Below are positions 44,872 to 53,194 of a stretch of 64,000 nucleotides of DNA, piece by piece. The stretch covers positions 1 through 64,000 of the IMG/VR virus record IMGVR_UViG_3300020465_000009; one strand, given 5' to 3'. The DNA comes from a virus. The notes under the pieces are model-generated. The model ran no database searches. It had not been told where the DNA came from and worked only from the letters and a program-made list of their open reading frames with translations. The stretch's first letter is position 1. Each line of letters starts with the position of its first letter. Made by a program: the position numbers and the translations under genes.

Positions 44872-45424
44872 AATATTCATAACTGGTCATACCAGAGGTA
44901 TTGGCAAAGCGGTTTTTGATTTTTTCAAGGACAAAGGATTTCATTGCGAAGGCGTTAGCACATCAACCGGTTTTGATGTTGACAAAGATTGCGATCACAT
45001 TGTTAGTATGATGCAAAACTTTAATCACATAGTGCTGAACGCATACAAAGGCAAAAGCCAAAAAGAAATGTTAAAGAAACTTATAAAAAATTATCAAAAC
45101 GAAAATAAAAAGATTGCAGTAATTACAAGCACATCTGGAACATCAATTGGCGCCGATCCAGATCACACATCTCCAACGTACATACAATATTGTCAAGACA
45201 AAAAAGATTTAATGCAATATATAGAAGCAATACAGCAAGATCTGTATTCGAAGCCAATGAACATATATGATATATGTCCAGACACAGTAAAAACTGATAT
45301 GTCAGAAGGACTATGGGAAGATTGGCCAAAACTTCAGGCACAGGAAGTAGCGGAATGCGTTTGGATTTGTTTCAACAAGGATTTTAACATTAATAGGATG
45401 GTGATACAAAAACATGAACATTAG
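44846..45424 (+). CDS. Short-chain dehydrogenase/reductase
   Basis: 192 residues, short for the family (about 250). The NAD(P)-binding motif TGHTRGIG lies at residues 13-20. VLNAYKG takes the place of the usual NNAG motif near residue 70. A serine-containing strand ITSTSGTSI is near 92. The active-site Y-x-x-x-K occurs as YCQDK near 118, with PDTVKTDM in the usual PG.v.T.m place. The catalytic set looks complete. Substrate unknown; the C-terminal substrate lid is shortened. It overlaps both neighbouring enzyme genes, so the three are translated together. Confidence 0.78.
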   Translation: MNKENEKNRIFITGHTRGIGKAVFDFFKDKGFHCEGVSTSTGFDVDKDCDHIVSMMQNFNHIVLNAYKGKSQKEMLKKLIKNYQNENKKIAVITSTSGTSIGADPDHTSPTYIQYCQDKKDLMQYIEAIQQDLYSKPMNIYDICPDTVKTDMSEGLWEDWPKLQAQEVAECVWICFNKDFNINRMVIQKHEH

Positions 45425-45878
45425 AAAATGGAACTTAGATAAAGATTATGATACTTTAGTGCAATGGTGGACCGATTGGAAGTTTGGCGTAGTGCCAAAA
45501 GAGTGTCTACCACCGGAAGGGATAATGGTAGAAAATGATGGTGTTCCTATATGTGCTGGTGGATTATATGTTGGCGAAGGAACACAATTTGCTTTTATGG
45601 AATGGATAGTGGCAGATAAAAATGCAAACAAAAGATCAGTGCATACTGCGTTGAAAATGTGTATTGATGCTCTGATTGATTTAGCAAAGGCAAAGGGTAT
45701 CAAATTGGTATATACAGCCACTAAAGAAAGAGAACTGCACAAAAGATATACAAAATTCCATAAATTTATACTAGCGGAAACTAATGTACACACATTTCTA
45801 CGTGATTTAGATGGAAAATACAGCGAAGATTTACATTGGATATCCGATGACGAGCAATACAATAAGACTAATAAATAA
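45414..45878 (+). CDS. GNAT-family acetyltransferase-like protein
   Basis: 154 residues. It opens MNIRKWNLDKDYDTLVQWWT, a standard GNAT first strand-helix, then has a central strand QFAFMEWIVADKNANKRSV in the acetyl-CoA-binding position. The helix VHTALKMCIDALIDLAKAKG and a strand-helix LVYTATKERELHKRYTKFHK follow, as in phage GNATs. The classical Q/RxxGxG/A loop is degenerate (NANKRSV), so cofactor binding is uncertain. It is third of the small enzyme group between fibre genes and overlaps the dehydrogenase by 11 bases. Confidence 0.6.
   Translation: MNIRKWNLDKDYDTLVQWWTDWKFGVVPKECLPPEGIMVENDGVPICAGGLYVGEGTQFAFMEWIVADKNANKRSVHTALKMCIDALIDLAKAKGIKLVYTATKERELHKRYTKFHKFILAETNVHTFLRDLDGKYSEDLHWISDDEQYNKTNK
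45870..45877 (+). promoter_or_regulatory. Near-consensus late promoter before the 58-residue gene
   Basis: AATAAATA, seven of eight to the late octamer, overlaps the end of the acetyltransferase gene. It is followed by AAGGAG at 45883-45888 and ATG at 45898, giving a plausible short leader. Confidence 0.4.
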
Positions 45879-45897
45879 GCATAAGGAGTACATTTAA

Positions 45898-46074
45898 ATG
45901 GCAACAAAACAAGAAGTCGCAGACTACATTAACGCAAATTGGGAGTCAACTTTTACGGCAGATGACGAGAAAAAGATCGATCAAATGCTTACACCAGAGT
46001 TAGCAGAAATCCTAATCAAACTTGTGGGTGATGTTAGTTTCTTGGTTGAAGTTAGAGACAACAAATCAAACTAG
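45898..46074 (+). CDS. 58-residue acidic protein of unknown function
   Basis: Starts MATKQEVADYINANWESTFT, ends VSFLVEVRDNKSN. A good ribosome site AAGGAG lies 9 bases before the ATG, and the stop at 46072-46074 is six bases before the next gene. Predicted as one or two helices and a strand (LAEILIKLVGDVSFLVEV). It has no cysteine and no catalytic motif. It sits between the enzyme trio and fibre paralog C, so it may be a fibre chaperone or small structural piece. The clear start signals and tight packing argue that it is real. Confidence 0.7.
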   Translation: MATKQEVADYINANWESTFTADDEKKIDQMLTPELAEILIKLVGDVSFLVEVRDNKSN

Positions 46075-46080
46075 GAAAAA

Positions 46081-47733
46081 ATGGCGTATAAAATTAACAA
46101 CACATTCGGGACGCAAATAGTCTCACTTGCAGACGGTACATTAGATACCGCTACAACGGATCTTGCACTTTTTGGAAAAGGGTATGCAGGATTTGGTGAG
46201 AAACTTAACGAAAACCTTGTTAAACTTTTAGAACATTTTAATAATACTTCAGCGCCGACAAAAAAGATTCAAGGTCAATTATGGTTTGACCAAACAAATA
46301 AACAAATTAACGTTTACACAGGAACAAAATGGAAGCCGGTTGGATCACCAACTAACTCCACGTCATCACCTACAAATGCAGTATTAGGTGACACATGGTT
46401 TGACACAACAAATAATCAGTTGTATGTTTACAACGGATCTGCTTGGACACTAATTGGACCAACCACAGTAGCAGGTTCTGGTGTAACACAAATGGTTTCT
46501 GAAACAGTTCAGGACAACACAGGTGTAAACAAGTCAATATTAAAAGCAGTTACAAATGACTCTGTGGTTTATATTGTAAGTGCAGAAGCATTTACGCCAT
46601 CATCTACAGAAACAAATGCCGCGGCATTGATCACGGCAGGTTTTGCAACTGTATCAAAAGGTATCACACTATCAACTGCGATATCTTCTAACAAATTAAC
46701 TGGTACAGCAGACGATAGTGATAAACTTGGCGGAGTTACAGCGGCCAATTATCTAAGATCAAATACAAATGATACCACAACAGGTACACTAGGAATTTTA
46801 AGTGACGGAACAGCACTAACTTTAGGTGCTGGATCGGACATCACAATGAATGTCACAAGTGACAATTTAACTTTTGCACAGAACACACAAGACAAAGATA
46901 TAATTTTCACAGTAAATTATTCAGGCACAACAACAACATTGATGACACTAGACGGTTCGACTGGTAGATTAGAACTTCCATCAGTGGGTGATTTAAGGGT
47001 CAAAGGAAATTTAACAATTGATGGTACTACTACCACAGTTGCAACTTCAACATTAAGAGTTGAAGACAACATGATCGAACTAAACAGAAACGTTTCTTCA
47101 AATTCAGGAATGCCAAACTTTACAGGATTGAAAGTTAACAGAGGATCTACATCGTTAGCAACTGAACAAGACCTATTTTGGGTTTGGGACGAAACTTTTG
47201 CTGATGACGGAACTACAATTTATGGTGGAGCAGGCGGTGCCTGGACAGCATTCAAATCAGGTGGTGGAGATGATGCCGAATTATCAGCGGCAACTTTGGT
47301 CGATATCAGAGCAAATGTAGTCCATGCAACAACTACAACGGCTTTATACGCCGACTTGGCTGAAAGATATGCAAGTGATATGCCATTACAAGCGGGTGAT
47401 GTAGTGATGCTTGGCGGCACAGAAGAGATTACAAAATGTGATAAGGAACTTTGTGATAACGTTTTTGGAGTAGTAAGTGATTCACCGGCATTTTTAATGA
47501 ACGCATCTGCTGGTAACAATGAAAGTCATCCAATGGTAGCATTAAAAGGACGTGTTTTTGTTAAAATTCAGGGCAAAGGACAGGCAGGAGACCGTATAGT
47601 GAGTGCTGGAAATGGTGCGGCCAAAGTGGCTGGCCTGGACGAATGCACCGCTTTTAATGTATTGGGCAGACTAATTAAGGATAAATACAACGAAGACATA
47701 ACACTAACAGAATGCGTGATAGGAGTTAAATAA
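46081..47733 (+). CDS. Tail fibre-like protein, paralog C
   Basis: 550 residues, the longest of the three paralogs. The N-terminal domain has LALFGKGYAGFGEKLNENLV, IQGQLWFDQTNKQINVYTGT, and GDTWFDTTNNQLYVYNGSAW. The middle carries TVSTLRVEDN-type and GNLTIDGTTTTVATSTLRVE, a beta-prism-like motif frequent in T4-like fibres. The C-terminal domain (TTTALYADLAERYASDMPLQ, AGDVVMLGG, VFGVVSDSPAFLMNASAGNN) is the same as in paralog A. Duplication and shuffling of these domains around inserted enzymes is evident. Confidence 0.75.
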   Translation: MAYKINNTFGTQIVSLADGTLDTATTDLALFGKGYAGFGEKLNENLVKLLEHFNNTSAPTKKIQGQLWFDQTNKQINVYTGTKWKPVGSPTNSTSSPTNAVLGDTWFDTTNNQLYVYNGSAWTLIGPTTVAGSGVTQMVSETVQDNTGVNKSILKAVTNDSVVYIVSAEAFTPSSTETNAAALITAGFATVSKGITLSTAISSNKLTGTADDSDKLGGVTAANYLRSNTNDTTTGTLGILSDGTALTLGAGSDITMNVTSDNLTFAQNTQDKDIIFTVNYSGTTTTLMTLDGSTGRLELPSVGDLRVKGNLTIDGTTTTVATSTLRVEDNMIELNRNVSSNSGMPNFTGLKVNRGSTSLATEQDLFWVWDETFADDGTTIYGGAGGAWTAFKSGGGDDAELSAATLVDIRANVVHATTTTALYADLAERYASDMPLQAGDVVMLGGTEEITKCDKELCDNVFGVVSDSPAFLMNASAGNNESHPMVALKGRVFVKIQGKGQAGDRIVSAGNGAAKVAGLDECTAFNVLGRLIKDKYNEDITLTECVIGVK

Positions 47734-47738
47734 GACAT

Positions 47739-48728
47739 ATGGCATACCAAACAGGTGATACAATATTAGATGACGAGTACAACTTATTCATAAGTGGATC
47801 AAGTGCTACTCAATACGGAATTAACCACATAATGGGCACAGGTAACGCAGGTTACGGACTGGGCCAAACAGAATTAGCGACAACAACAGCAGGTGTAACA
47901 ATCCAAGCGGCACAGTGGAACTCATTATTCACAGCAATGGACAATGTTGCAAATCACACAAACAGATCATTAACTTCAACAGCGGCAAGATCCGCAGGTG
48001 ATCCTATCGCGGCGGTATCAGCACTATCAACAGACTTGAACAACTTGGCGGCAGATGTCGTAGGTGGTTCAGTAAGTGCAACAGCAGTTTCAGAAGGCAG
48101 TGAAGATCAATCATTAGTAGCATCAGCAGTATATGATACATCACACATATGTGAAGCGTCATTTACGTTCGCAGGTGGTAACGAAGCAAGATGGTTCTTC
48201 AACGCAGGCGGTAAGTTAAGAATGAAACTTACTAACACAGCAACAAACTCAACATCAAAAGACACTTCAGTATCAGGAATTATAACTTCAATAGGTACTT
48301 TTGATATTGCATCAACAACTTCAGCAAGATCAGGTTCGGGTGACACTGCAACAACAGAAGCGACAACAACTGGTTACTACGATTTAGGAACTTCTTACAC
48401 TACACTTTTACACATTGAAGAATCAGCAGGAACTTATACTAACAACATAGAAGTTAAGTATGAGGCTAAAGTAAGTTCAGCACACGGTGACGGTCTAGGT
48501 AACAACGGTGACGTGGTTACTGTTAAGGCTTCAGTACTATTGAACGATGGTACAAGATCAGACTACACTTCAGGTAATACTTCAGGCGTAAACGTTGAGG
48601 CAGAAGCGGCAGGTCCAACAGACTTTGCTTTCCACACAGTGGATCCAACTACTGCACAAGGACTTTCGACTGTTTACACATCAATCACAGTAGCAAGTGT
48701 ATCTAACGCAATCGTTAACAACGATTAA
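47739..48728 (+). CDS. Structural/fibre protein of the tail operon end
   Basis: 329 residues, low in charged residues and rich in Ala/Ser/Thr. It begins MAYQTGDTILDDEYNLFISG, has WNSLFTAMDNVANHTNRSLT near residue 70 and ARWFFNAGGKLRMKLTNTAT near 150. These motifs recur in structural proteins of marine phages. The second half is beta-rich (DLGTSYTTLLHIEESAGTYT, IEVKYEAKVSSAHGDGLGNN). No cysteine-rich or catalytic site is present. It is the last gene of the plus-strand structural operon. A distal fibre component is likely but not proven. Confidence 0.65.
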   Translation: MAYQTGDTILDDEYNLFISGSSATQYGINHIMGTGNAGYGLGQTELATTTAGVTIQAAQWNSLFTAMDNVANHTNRSLTSTAARSAGDPIAAVSALSTDLNNLAADVVGGSVSATAVSEGSEDQSLVASAVYDTSHICEASFTFAGGNEARWFFNAGGKLRMKLTNTATNSTSKDTSVSGIITSIGTFDIASTTSARSGSGDTATTEATTTGYYDLGTSYTTLLHIEESAGTYTNNIEVKYEAKVSSAHGDGLGNNGDVVTVKASVLLNDGTRSDYTSGNTSGVNVEAEAAGPTDFAFHTVDPTTAQGLSTVYTSITVASVSNAIVNND

Positions 48729-48781
48729 TTTTTCCAAATAGTAATAATAACTATTCGCAAGGCCAATTCGTCTGGTCGTAA

Positions 48782-48810
48782 TTGACTTTACCAATAATTA
48801 ATTGTATAAT
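48782..48810 (+). promoter_or_regulatory. Sigma70-type promoter TTGACT-17-TATAAT
   Basis: A near-perfect vegetative promoter in the 87-base gap after the structural operon. The -10 ends six bases before the ATG at 48816, so the transcript would start at or next to the start codon. An imperfect 7-bp inverted repeat with one bulge (CAATTCG / CGTAATTG) overlaps the -35. Confidence 0.55.
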
Positions 48811-48815
48811 AAGTT

Positions 48816-49133
48816 ATGGATATTGGCAAACTTCTTAAAGATTCAGATCTATCACATGATCTGGCACAGCACAAAAAAAATGCTCTAGAAAGATTAAAGT
48901 CTAGACAAATAATCGCCTATGAAGGAAGGTTATTCCGTGCTGATTCTCAAACTATCAATTTGGTTCAGACGTTCAAGGCTCATCAAGATTCCTTTTACAT
49001 CTTAGACACCAATGATAATCCTTGCCATATCACTAATCCAACCGAGTTCTTAGGATTGTTGATGGAAAGAAACCAAGAAGCACTTAACACATATCATCAA
49101 TTATTCGAGGACCTCAAGACAAAGAGGTTTTAA
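48816..49133 (+). CDS. Protein of unknown function, first of accessory region
   Basis: 105 residues. Helical N-terminus (HDLAQHKKNALERLKSRQII) then a short beta segment AYEGRLFRADSQTIN and a helical end NPTEFLGLLMERNQEALNTY. The R/K-x-x-[A/I]-Y-x-G-x-x-F-x-A-D pattern is like small phage tail-fibre-associated proteins, and it could act at the fibre. There is no Shine-Dalgarno sequence. A sigma70-type promoter places the transcription start at the ATG, so leaderless translation is possible. The next gene begins at the following base. Confidence 0.55.
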   Translation: MDIGKLLKDSDLSHDLAQHKKNALERLKSRQIIAYEGRLFRADSQTINLVQTFKAHQDSFYILDTNDNPCHITNPTEFLGLLMERNQEALNTYHQLFEDLKTKRF

Positions 49134-49898
49134 ATGTCAAAAGGAGTTTTACTCTACTGTTTTGACACGCCAGAAGTTGCGTATCATAAGATGGCCGAAC
49201 GATGTGTTGAACAGATCAAAGAACATCTTGGATTGGAGATCACCATTGTTACGAATTCTGAGACCTATGACAAGTTCAAACCATTGGGATTCATCAATTA
49301 CAAAATCATAGAAAACAGCACAGGTAATCGCAGGGCATATAGAGGCAAAAATATTGCATGGAACAATCTTGAAAGAACAAATGCGTATGATGATTCACCA
49401 TACGATACCACAATACTGATGGACTGTGATTATTTTGTGTTCACTGATAACCTATTGACATACCTGGACACAGATTATGAACTATTGATGCATGACAAGG
49501 TGCATGACCTCACAGGCAAGGATTTAATACTGCAAAAAAATGAAGCCACTTTGCCAATAGTTTGGGCAACTGTGACAATTTTCAAAAAGACCAAGTACAC
49601 CAAAACCTTTTTTGACTTGGTATCACATATAAAACAACACTGGTTGCATTATAAAAACCTATACAGAATAATTTTTTCCAATTACAGGAACGATTATGCT
49701 TTTGCTATTGCATTACATCAGTTGAATGGATTCAAAGCAAACAAAAATTTTATTCCAAGTTCTATGAGTATGTTGGCACATGAAGTTGATGTATTAGATA
49801 TGCCAAAAGATGGGTGTGTCTACAAGCACAAGGGCACAGTGGGATATGTGAAAAAACAAGATATCCATGTAATGGACAAGGAGTTTTTAAATGTTTAA
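49134..49898 (+). CDS. Glycosyltransferase-like protein 1 (GT-A type)
   Basis: 254 residues. N-terminal strand-helix GVLLYCFDTPEVAYHKMAER, then ITIVTNSETYDKF, and a D-x-D-like metal site in ILMDCDYFVFTDNLL near residues 95-100, as in GT-A glycosyltransferases. GLK-type acceptor regions cannot be recognised. Similar layout to the following two genes suggests a related family. No membrane segment, so it would be cytoplasmic. It overlaps the next gene by 8 bases. Donor and acceptor unknown. Confidence 0.55.
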   Translation: MSKGVLLYCFDTPEVAYHKMAERCVEQIKEHLGLEITIVTNSETYDKFKPLGFINYKIIENSTGNRRAYRGKNIAWNNLERTNAYDDSPYDTTILMDCDYFVFTDNLLTYLDTDYELLMHDKVHDLTGKDLILQKNEATLPIVWATVTIFKKTKYTKTFFDLVSHIKQHWLHYKNLYRIIFSNYRNDYAFAIALHQLNGFKANKNFIPSSMSMLAHEVDVLDMPKDGCVYKHKGTVGYVKKQDIHVMDKEFLNV

Positions 49899-50691
49899 GG
49901 GGTACATCTGGTTTGCACAAAACAATTCAACTACAGACTACATAGAATTGAGCAAAAGGCTCGCTATTTCAATCAAGTCTTATAACCAAATTAATAAGGT
50001 ATGTGTGATAACGGACCGACCTGTCGAATGCAAGGAGTTTGATTATGTGAAAGTGCTTGATAAAGATCACAGCAAAAATCAAGAATGGAAAATGAATAAC
50101 GAATGGCAAGTTTTTAAACTTTCGCCGTTCACCCACAACATCAAATTAGAAGCAGATATGCTTTTCACAAGCAACACAGACTGGTGGTGGAACCATCTGC
50201 ATCAAAACAATTTAGTATTTTCTTACAACTGTAGAAATTATCAAGACAAGACTATAAAGGACACTCCTTACAGAGAACTTTTTAAGGTTAATCAACTGCC
50301 AAATGTTTATAATGGACTGACTTATTTTAGAAGAAGTATACAAGCGGAACAATTTTTTAAAATTTGTAGAACAATCACTTTGAATTGGAAAGAAGTTTCT
50401 AAAAAAATGCTGATTAATTGCCATGACCCCGAACCCACAACAGATGTTGTGTATGCATTGGCACTTAAGATCATGGATCCATTACAGGAAAACAAAATTG
50501 AGTATGATTGGTTTAATTTTGTCCACAACAAAAATGCAATTAACAATTTGTCGCCAGTTTACAACAACGATCAATATCTGAATCCAATAAAAGTGGGAAA
50601 TAAAACATATGTTGGTGGCTACAGGCAAGACAGAATATGGCATTATTACAACAAAGGGTTACCTAAGGAGTTAGATGAGCGAGTTTTTTAA
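49891..50691 (+). CDS. Glycosyltransferase-like protein 2
   Basis: 266 residues. It begins MFKGYIWFAQNNSTTDYIEL, continues KVCVITDRPVECKEF and has an E-x-D site in IKLEADMLFTSN near residue 86, in the place of the metal-binding D-x-D. A later VVYALALKIM segment and GGYRQDRIWHYY end resemble GT-A proteins of marine phages. Sequence is only distantly like its neighbour at 49134. Overlaps both neighbours. Function inferred from fold-level motifs. Confidence 0.52.
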   Translation: MFKGYIWFAQNNSTTDYIELSKRLAISIKSYNQINKVCVITDRPVECKEFDYVKVLDKDHSKNQEWKMNNEWQVFKLSPFTHNIKLEADMLFTSNTDWWWNHLHQNNLVFSYNCRNYQDKTIKDTPYRELFKVNQLPNVYNGLTYFRRSIQAEQFFKICRTITLNWKEVSKKMLINCHDPEPTTDVVYALALKIMDPLQENKIEYDWFNFVHNKNAINNLSPVYNNDQYLNPIKVGNKTYVGGYRQDRIWHYYNKGLPKELDERVF

Positions 50692-50959
50692 AGCAATGGC
50701 GGAGTTCAAACCAACTCCAAAAAAGAAGCACTACTTCAAAAACACTGAAGTGACTCTCAAACAATACCAAGAGATACAATTTCATGGAGAGGATAATTTT
50801 GAAATTGTAAATGGCAAAGTGCAACGTAAAAAAATTGTACCAAAAGAACAAAATCAAACTGTATTGGTACAAAGCACAGAAGGTTTCGTGTTTAAAAACA
50901 AAGATCCATATTGGGTTGAAGGCATAGGCAAGGAAGGATATACATGGAAGACAAAGTAA
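50675..50959 (+). CDS. Small basic protein of unknown function
   Basis: 94 residues, rich in Lys/Gln with Trp near the end (KDPYWVEGIGKEGYTWKTK). No recognised domain. It overlaps the preceding and following glycosyltransferase-like genes by 17 and 16 bases, so it is part of the same operon. Possible adaptor or peptide substrate of a neighbouring enzyme, but the sequence does not show that. Confidence 0.55.
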   Translation: MSEFFKAMAEFKPTPKKKHYFKNTEVTLKQYQEIQFHGEDNFEIVNGKVQRKKIVPKEQNQTVLVQSTEGFVFKNKDPYWVEGIGKEGYTWKTK

Positions 50960-51837
50960 GAGTGACAGATTTAGATTTTGTTTATATCAGTTTCAAGGAG
51001 CCTAACAAGGAAGAAAATTGGGCAGATCTTTTGAGCAAGGTGCCATGGGCGAAACGTGTTGATGGTGTGGTGGGATTTGATAACGCACACAAGGCCGCGG
51101 CAGAAAAGGCAGAAACTGATTTCTTTATCAGTGTGGATGGAGACAACATAATAGATGAAAGTTTTTTATTGCAAACTTTGGACTTTAGCAAAACAAATAA
51201 AAATGCTGTACACCGTTGGCGGGCGAAAAACAGTGTGAATGGTCTAACATATGGCAATGGCGGATTAGTTGGTTGGCCAAAGGAAACCTGCCTGCGAATG
51301 AAGACACACGAAAACGCGGAAGACGAAAAAGCAAAGATAGATTTTTGTTGGACTGTGCCACACGAGAACTTGCATAATGTATACAGCGAGACAATTATCA
51401 ACGCAACAGCACAGCAGGCATTTGTGGCAGGTTACAGAGAAGGTGTAAAAATGAGTTTGGACCAGGGACAACCTATAAAGCCTTCCGGCTTCGGTAAAAA
51501 ACTGCAACAATCTAATTTAAGAAACTTGCTTGTATGGATGACCATTGGTGCAGATGTTGACAATGGCAAGTATGCGATGCTGGGTGCAAGGACAGGATGT
51601 TATGCCACAACAATTAGAGAGACAGACATATTAAAAGTACGTGACCTAGATCTACTGACAAAACAATTTATTATAGACGAAATAGATGTGGAACAGGAGT
51701 TGCAAACTTATGGAGAATCACTACGACAACAATTAGACATACCTGTTGCAGAATACAACGAACAACAAAGCGAATTTTTTAAATTTTGTATGCCTAGGCA
51801 CACAAACAAAGGAGTACAGGATCGTGAGTACAAGTAA
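50944..51837 (+). CDS. Glycosyltransferase-like protein 3
   Basis: 297 residues. The N-terminal 70 residues contain VYISFKEPNKEENWADLLSK, a strand-helix start, then KAAAEKAETDFFISVDGDNI with D-x-D at about residue 63-65, the metal-binding site of GT-A enzymes. The second half (YATTIRETDILKVRDLDLLT) is helical and has no matched domain. A ribosome site AAGGA precedes the ATG. Ends inside the first radical SAM gene by 14 bases, so glycosyltransferases and radical SAM genes form one transcription unit. Confidence 0.6.
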   Translation: MEDKVRVTDLDFVYISFKEPNKEENWADLLSKVPWAKRVDGVVGFDNAHKAAAEKAETDFFISVDGDNIIDESFLLQTLDFSKTNKNAVHRWRAKNSVNGLTYGNGGLVGWPKETCLRMKTHENAEDEKAKIDFCWTVPHENLHNVYSETIINATAQQAFVAGYREGVKMSLDQGQPIKPSGFGKKLQQSNLRNLLVWMTIGADVDNGKYAMLGARTGCYATTIRETDILKVRDLDLLTKQFIIDEIDVEQELQTYGESLRQQLDIPVAEYNEQQSEFFKFCMPRHTNKGVQDREYK

Positions 51838-53194
51838 GTACAAGTCAGATGCTTTAGCGGCAAAGGAGAAATTGAAAGAGATATCTCCAACGTTTTGCCT
51901 TGCAAAATGGAATCAGGTGTCATTGCACCTTCCCACAGGACTTACTAATTCATGCTATCACCCACCTTTGCACAAGATAGATGCAGACGCAGTCAAACTA
52001 AATCCTGCGGCACTGCACAACACAGCAGAAAAATTAGATCAAAGATTTAAGATGCTTCAAGGAGAACGTCCCGATGGATGTTCGTATTGCTGGAAGATAG
52101 AGGACACCGGAGAGATGTCGGACAGACATTATAGATCGGGTGAGCCATGGGCCATGCAGGACTTTGAAGCGATCAAACAGAATCCAATGACGACTAGTTG
52201 GACGCCGAGGTATGTGGAGGTTAACTTTAACAATGCCTGCAACTTAAAATGCAGTTATTGTTCTCCGCAATTCTCAACAACGTGGGGACAGGAGATTGAC
52301 AGATATGGCCAATATCCTACATCTCCTCCCCACAATGCACCAGAGCACTTCCAAGGTCGTAGAAGGCCAATACCCAACAGAGAGGAAAATCCATACGTGG
52401 ATGCTTTCTGGAAATGGTGGCCTACACTATACAAAAATTTAAAACACTTCAGGATGACGGGCGGAGAACCAATGATGGACAACAACACTTACAAGGTGTT
52501 GCAGTACATTATAGATAATCCAAAACCAGATTTGCATTTGAACGTCACTAGCAATATGTGTCCGCCAAACGATAAGTTGAAAAACAAGTACTTTGACATG
52601 ATGAAAAAGATATGTTTAGAAGAAAAAGTTGAACACGTGATGCAGTTTGTCAGTGTTGATTCATATGGCAAACAAGCAGAATACATACGTCATGGGTTGG
52701 ACTACGACAGAATGATAGGCAATGTTGATGAATTTTTAGAACGTATTCCACACAGGAACAGTGTAACATTTATTATTACATATAACAATTTGAGTGTAAC
52801 AGGACTAGGTGCCTTGTTGGAAGAAATAAAACAATTAAGGGAAAAGCATTCAAAGGACTATCAGAGAGTATGGTTTGATATACCGTTGTTAAGGCAACCG
52901 CAATGGCAACAAATCACTTTGCTTCCAGAAAGTTATCAGGAGATCCATAAAAGCAACATAGACATGATGCAAAAATTATCCGGCGATGAACACGGATTTG
53001 AGGCATTTAGAGATTTTGAAATTCAAAAGATGTTGCGAAATCTCGCATATTGGAAAAAGAACGCGGACGCAAGTACGCAACAAAAAAAGAACTTTTACGC
53101 ATTTTTCTCGGAACACGATCGAAGACGCGGCACAAACTTTGAGAATACATTTCCGGAAATGCTAGAATTTTGGGAGGAGTGTAGAAACGCATGA
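51824..53194 (+). CDS. Radical SAM protein 1 (N-terminal twitch type)
   Basis: 456 residues from GTG 51824, chosen because AAAGGAG lies nine bases upstream; a longer frame upstream would overlap the preceding gene by 92 bases. The [4Fe-4S]/SAM-binding motif CNLKCSYC has cysteines at about 139, 143, 146. GGEPMM lies about 65 residues later. The N-terminal segment has FCLAKW, SCYHPPLHKID and CSYCWKIED, cysteines that could hold an auxiliary cluster (twitch/SPASM-like, here N-terminal). The end RRGTNFENTFPEMLEFW is a motif shared in variant form by the other copies. Most similar to radical SAM 2. Substrate unknown. Confidence 0.85.
   Translation: MSTSKYKSDALAAKEKLKEISPTFCLAKWNQVSLHLPTGLTNSCYHPPLHKIDADAVKLNPAALHNTAEKLDQRFKMLQGERPDGCSYCWKIEDTGEMSDRHYRSGEPWAMQDFEAIKQNPMTTSWTPRYVEVNFNNACNLKCSYCSPQFSTTWGQEIDRYGQYPTSPPHNAPEHFQGRRRPIPNREENPYVDAFWKWWPTLYKNLKHFRMTGGEPMMDNNTYKVLQYIIDNPKPDLHLNVTSNMCPPNDKLKNKYFDMMKKICLEEKVEHVMQFVSVDSYGKQAEYIRHGLDYDRMIGNVDEFLERIPHRNSVTFIITYNNLSVTGLGALLEEIKQLREKHSKDYQRVWFDIPLLRQPQWQQITLLPESYQEIHKSNIDMMQKLSGDEHGFEAFRDFEIQKMLRNLAYWKKNADASTQQKKNFYAFFSEHDRRRGTNFENTFPEMLEFWEECRNA

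Noticed and set aside
48728-48815. Intrinsic terminator after the structural operon
   Set aside because: Only a 6-bp AT-rich inverted repeat and a bulged 7-bp stem without U-run; not convincing.
51746-51823. Longer start for radical SAM protein 1
   Set aside because: Would overlap the previous gene by 92 bases; AAAGGAG is spaced correctly for GTG 51824, and the extra residues look like a different-frame translation.
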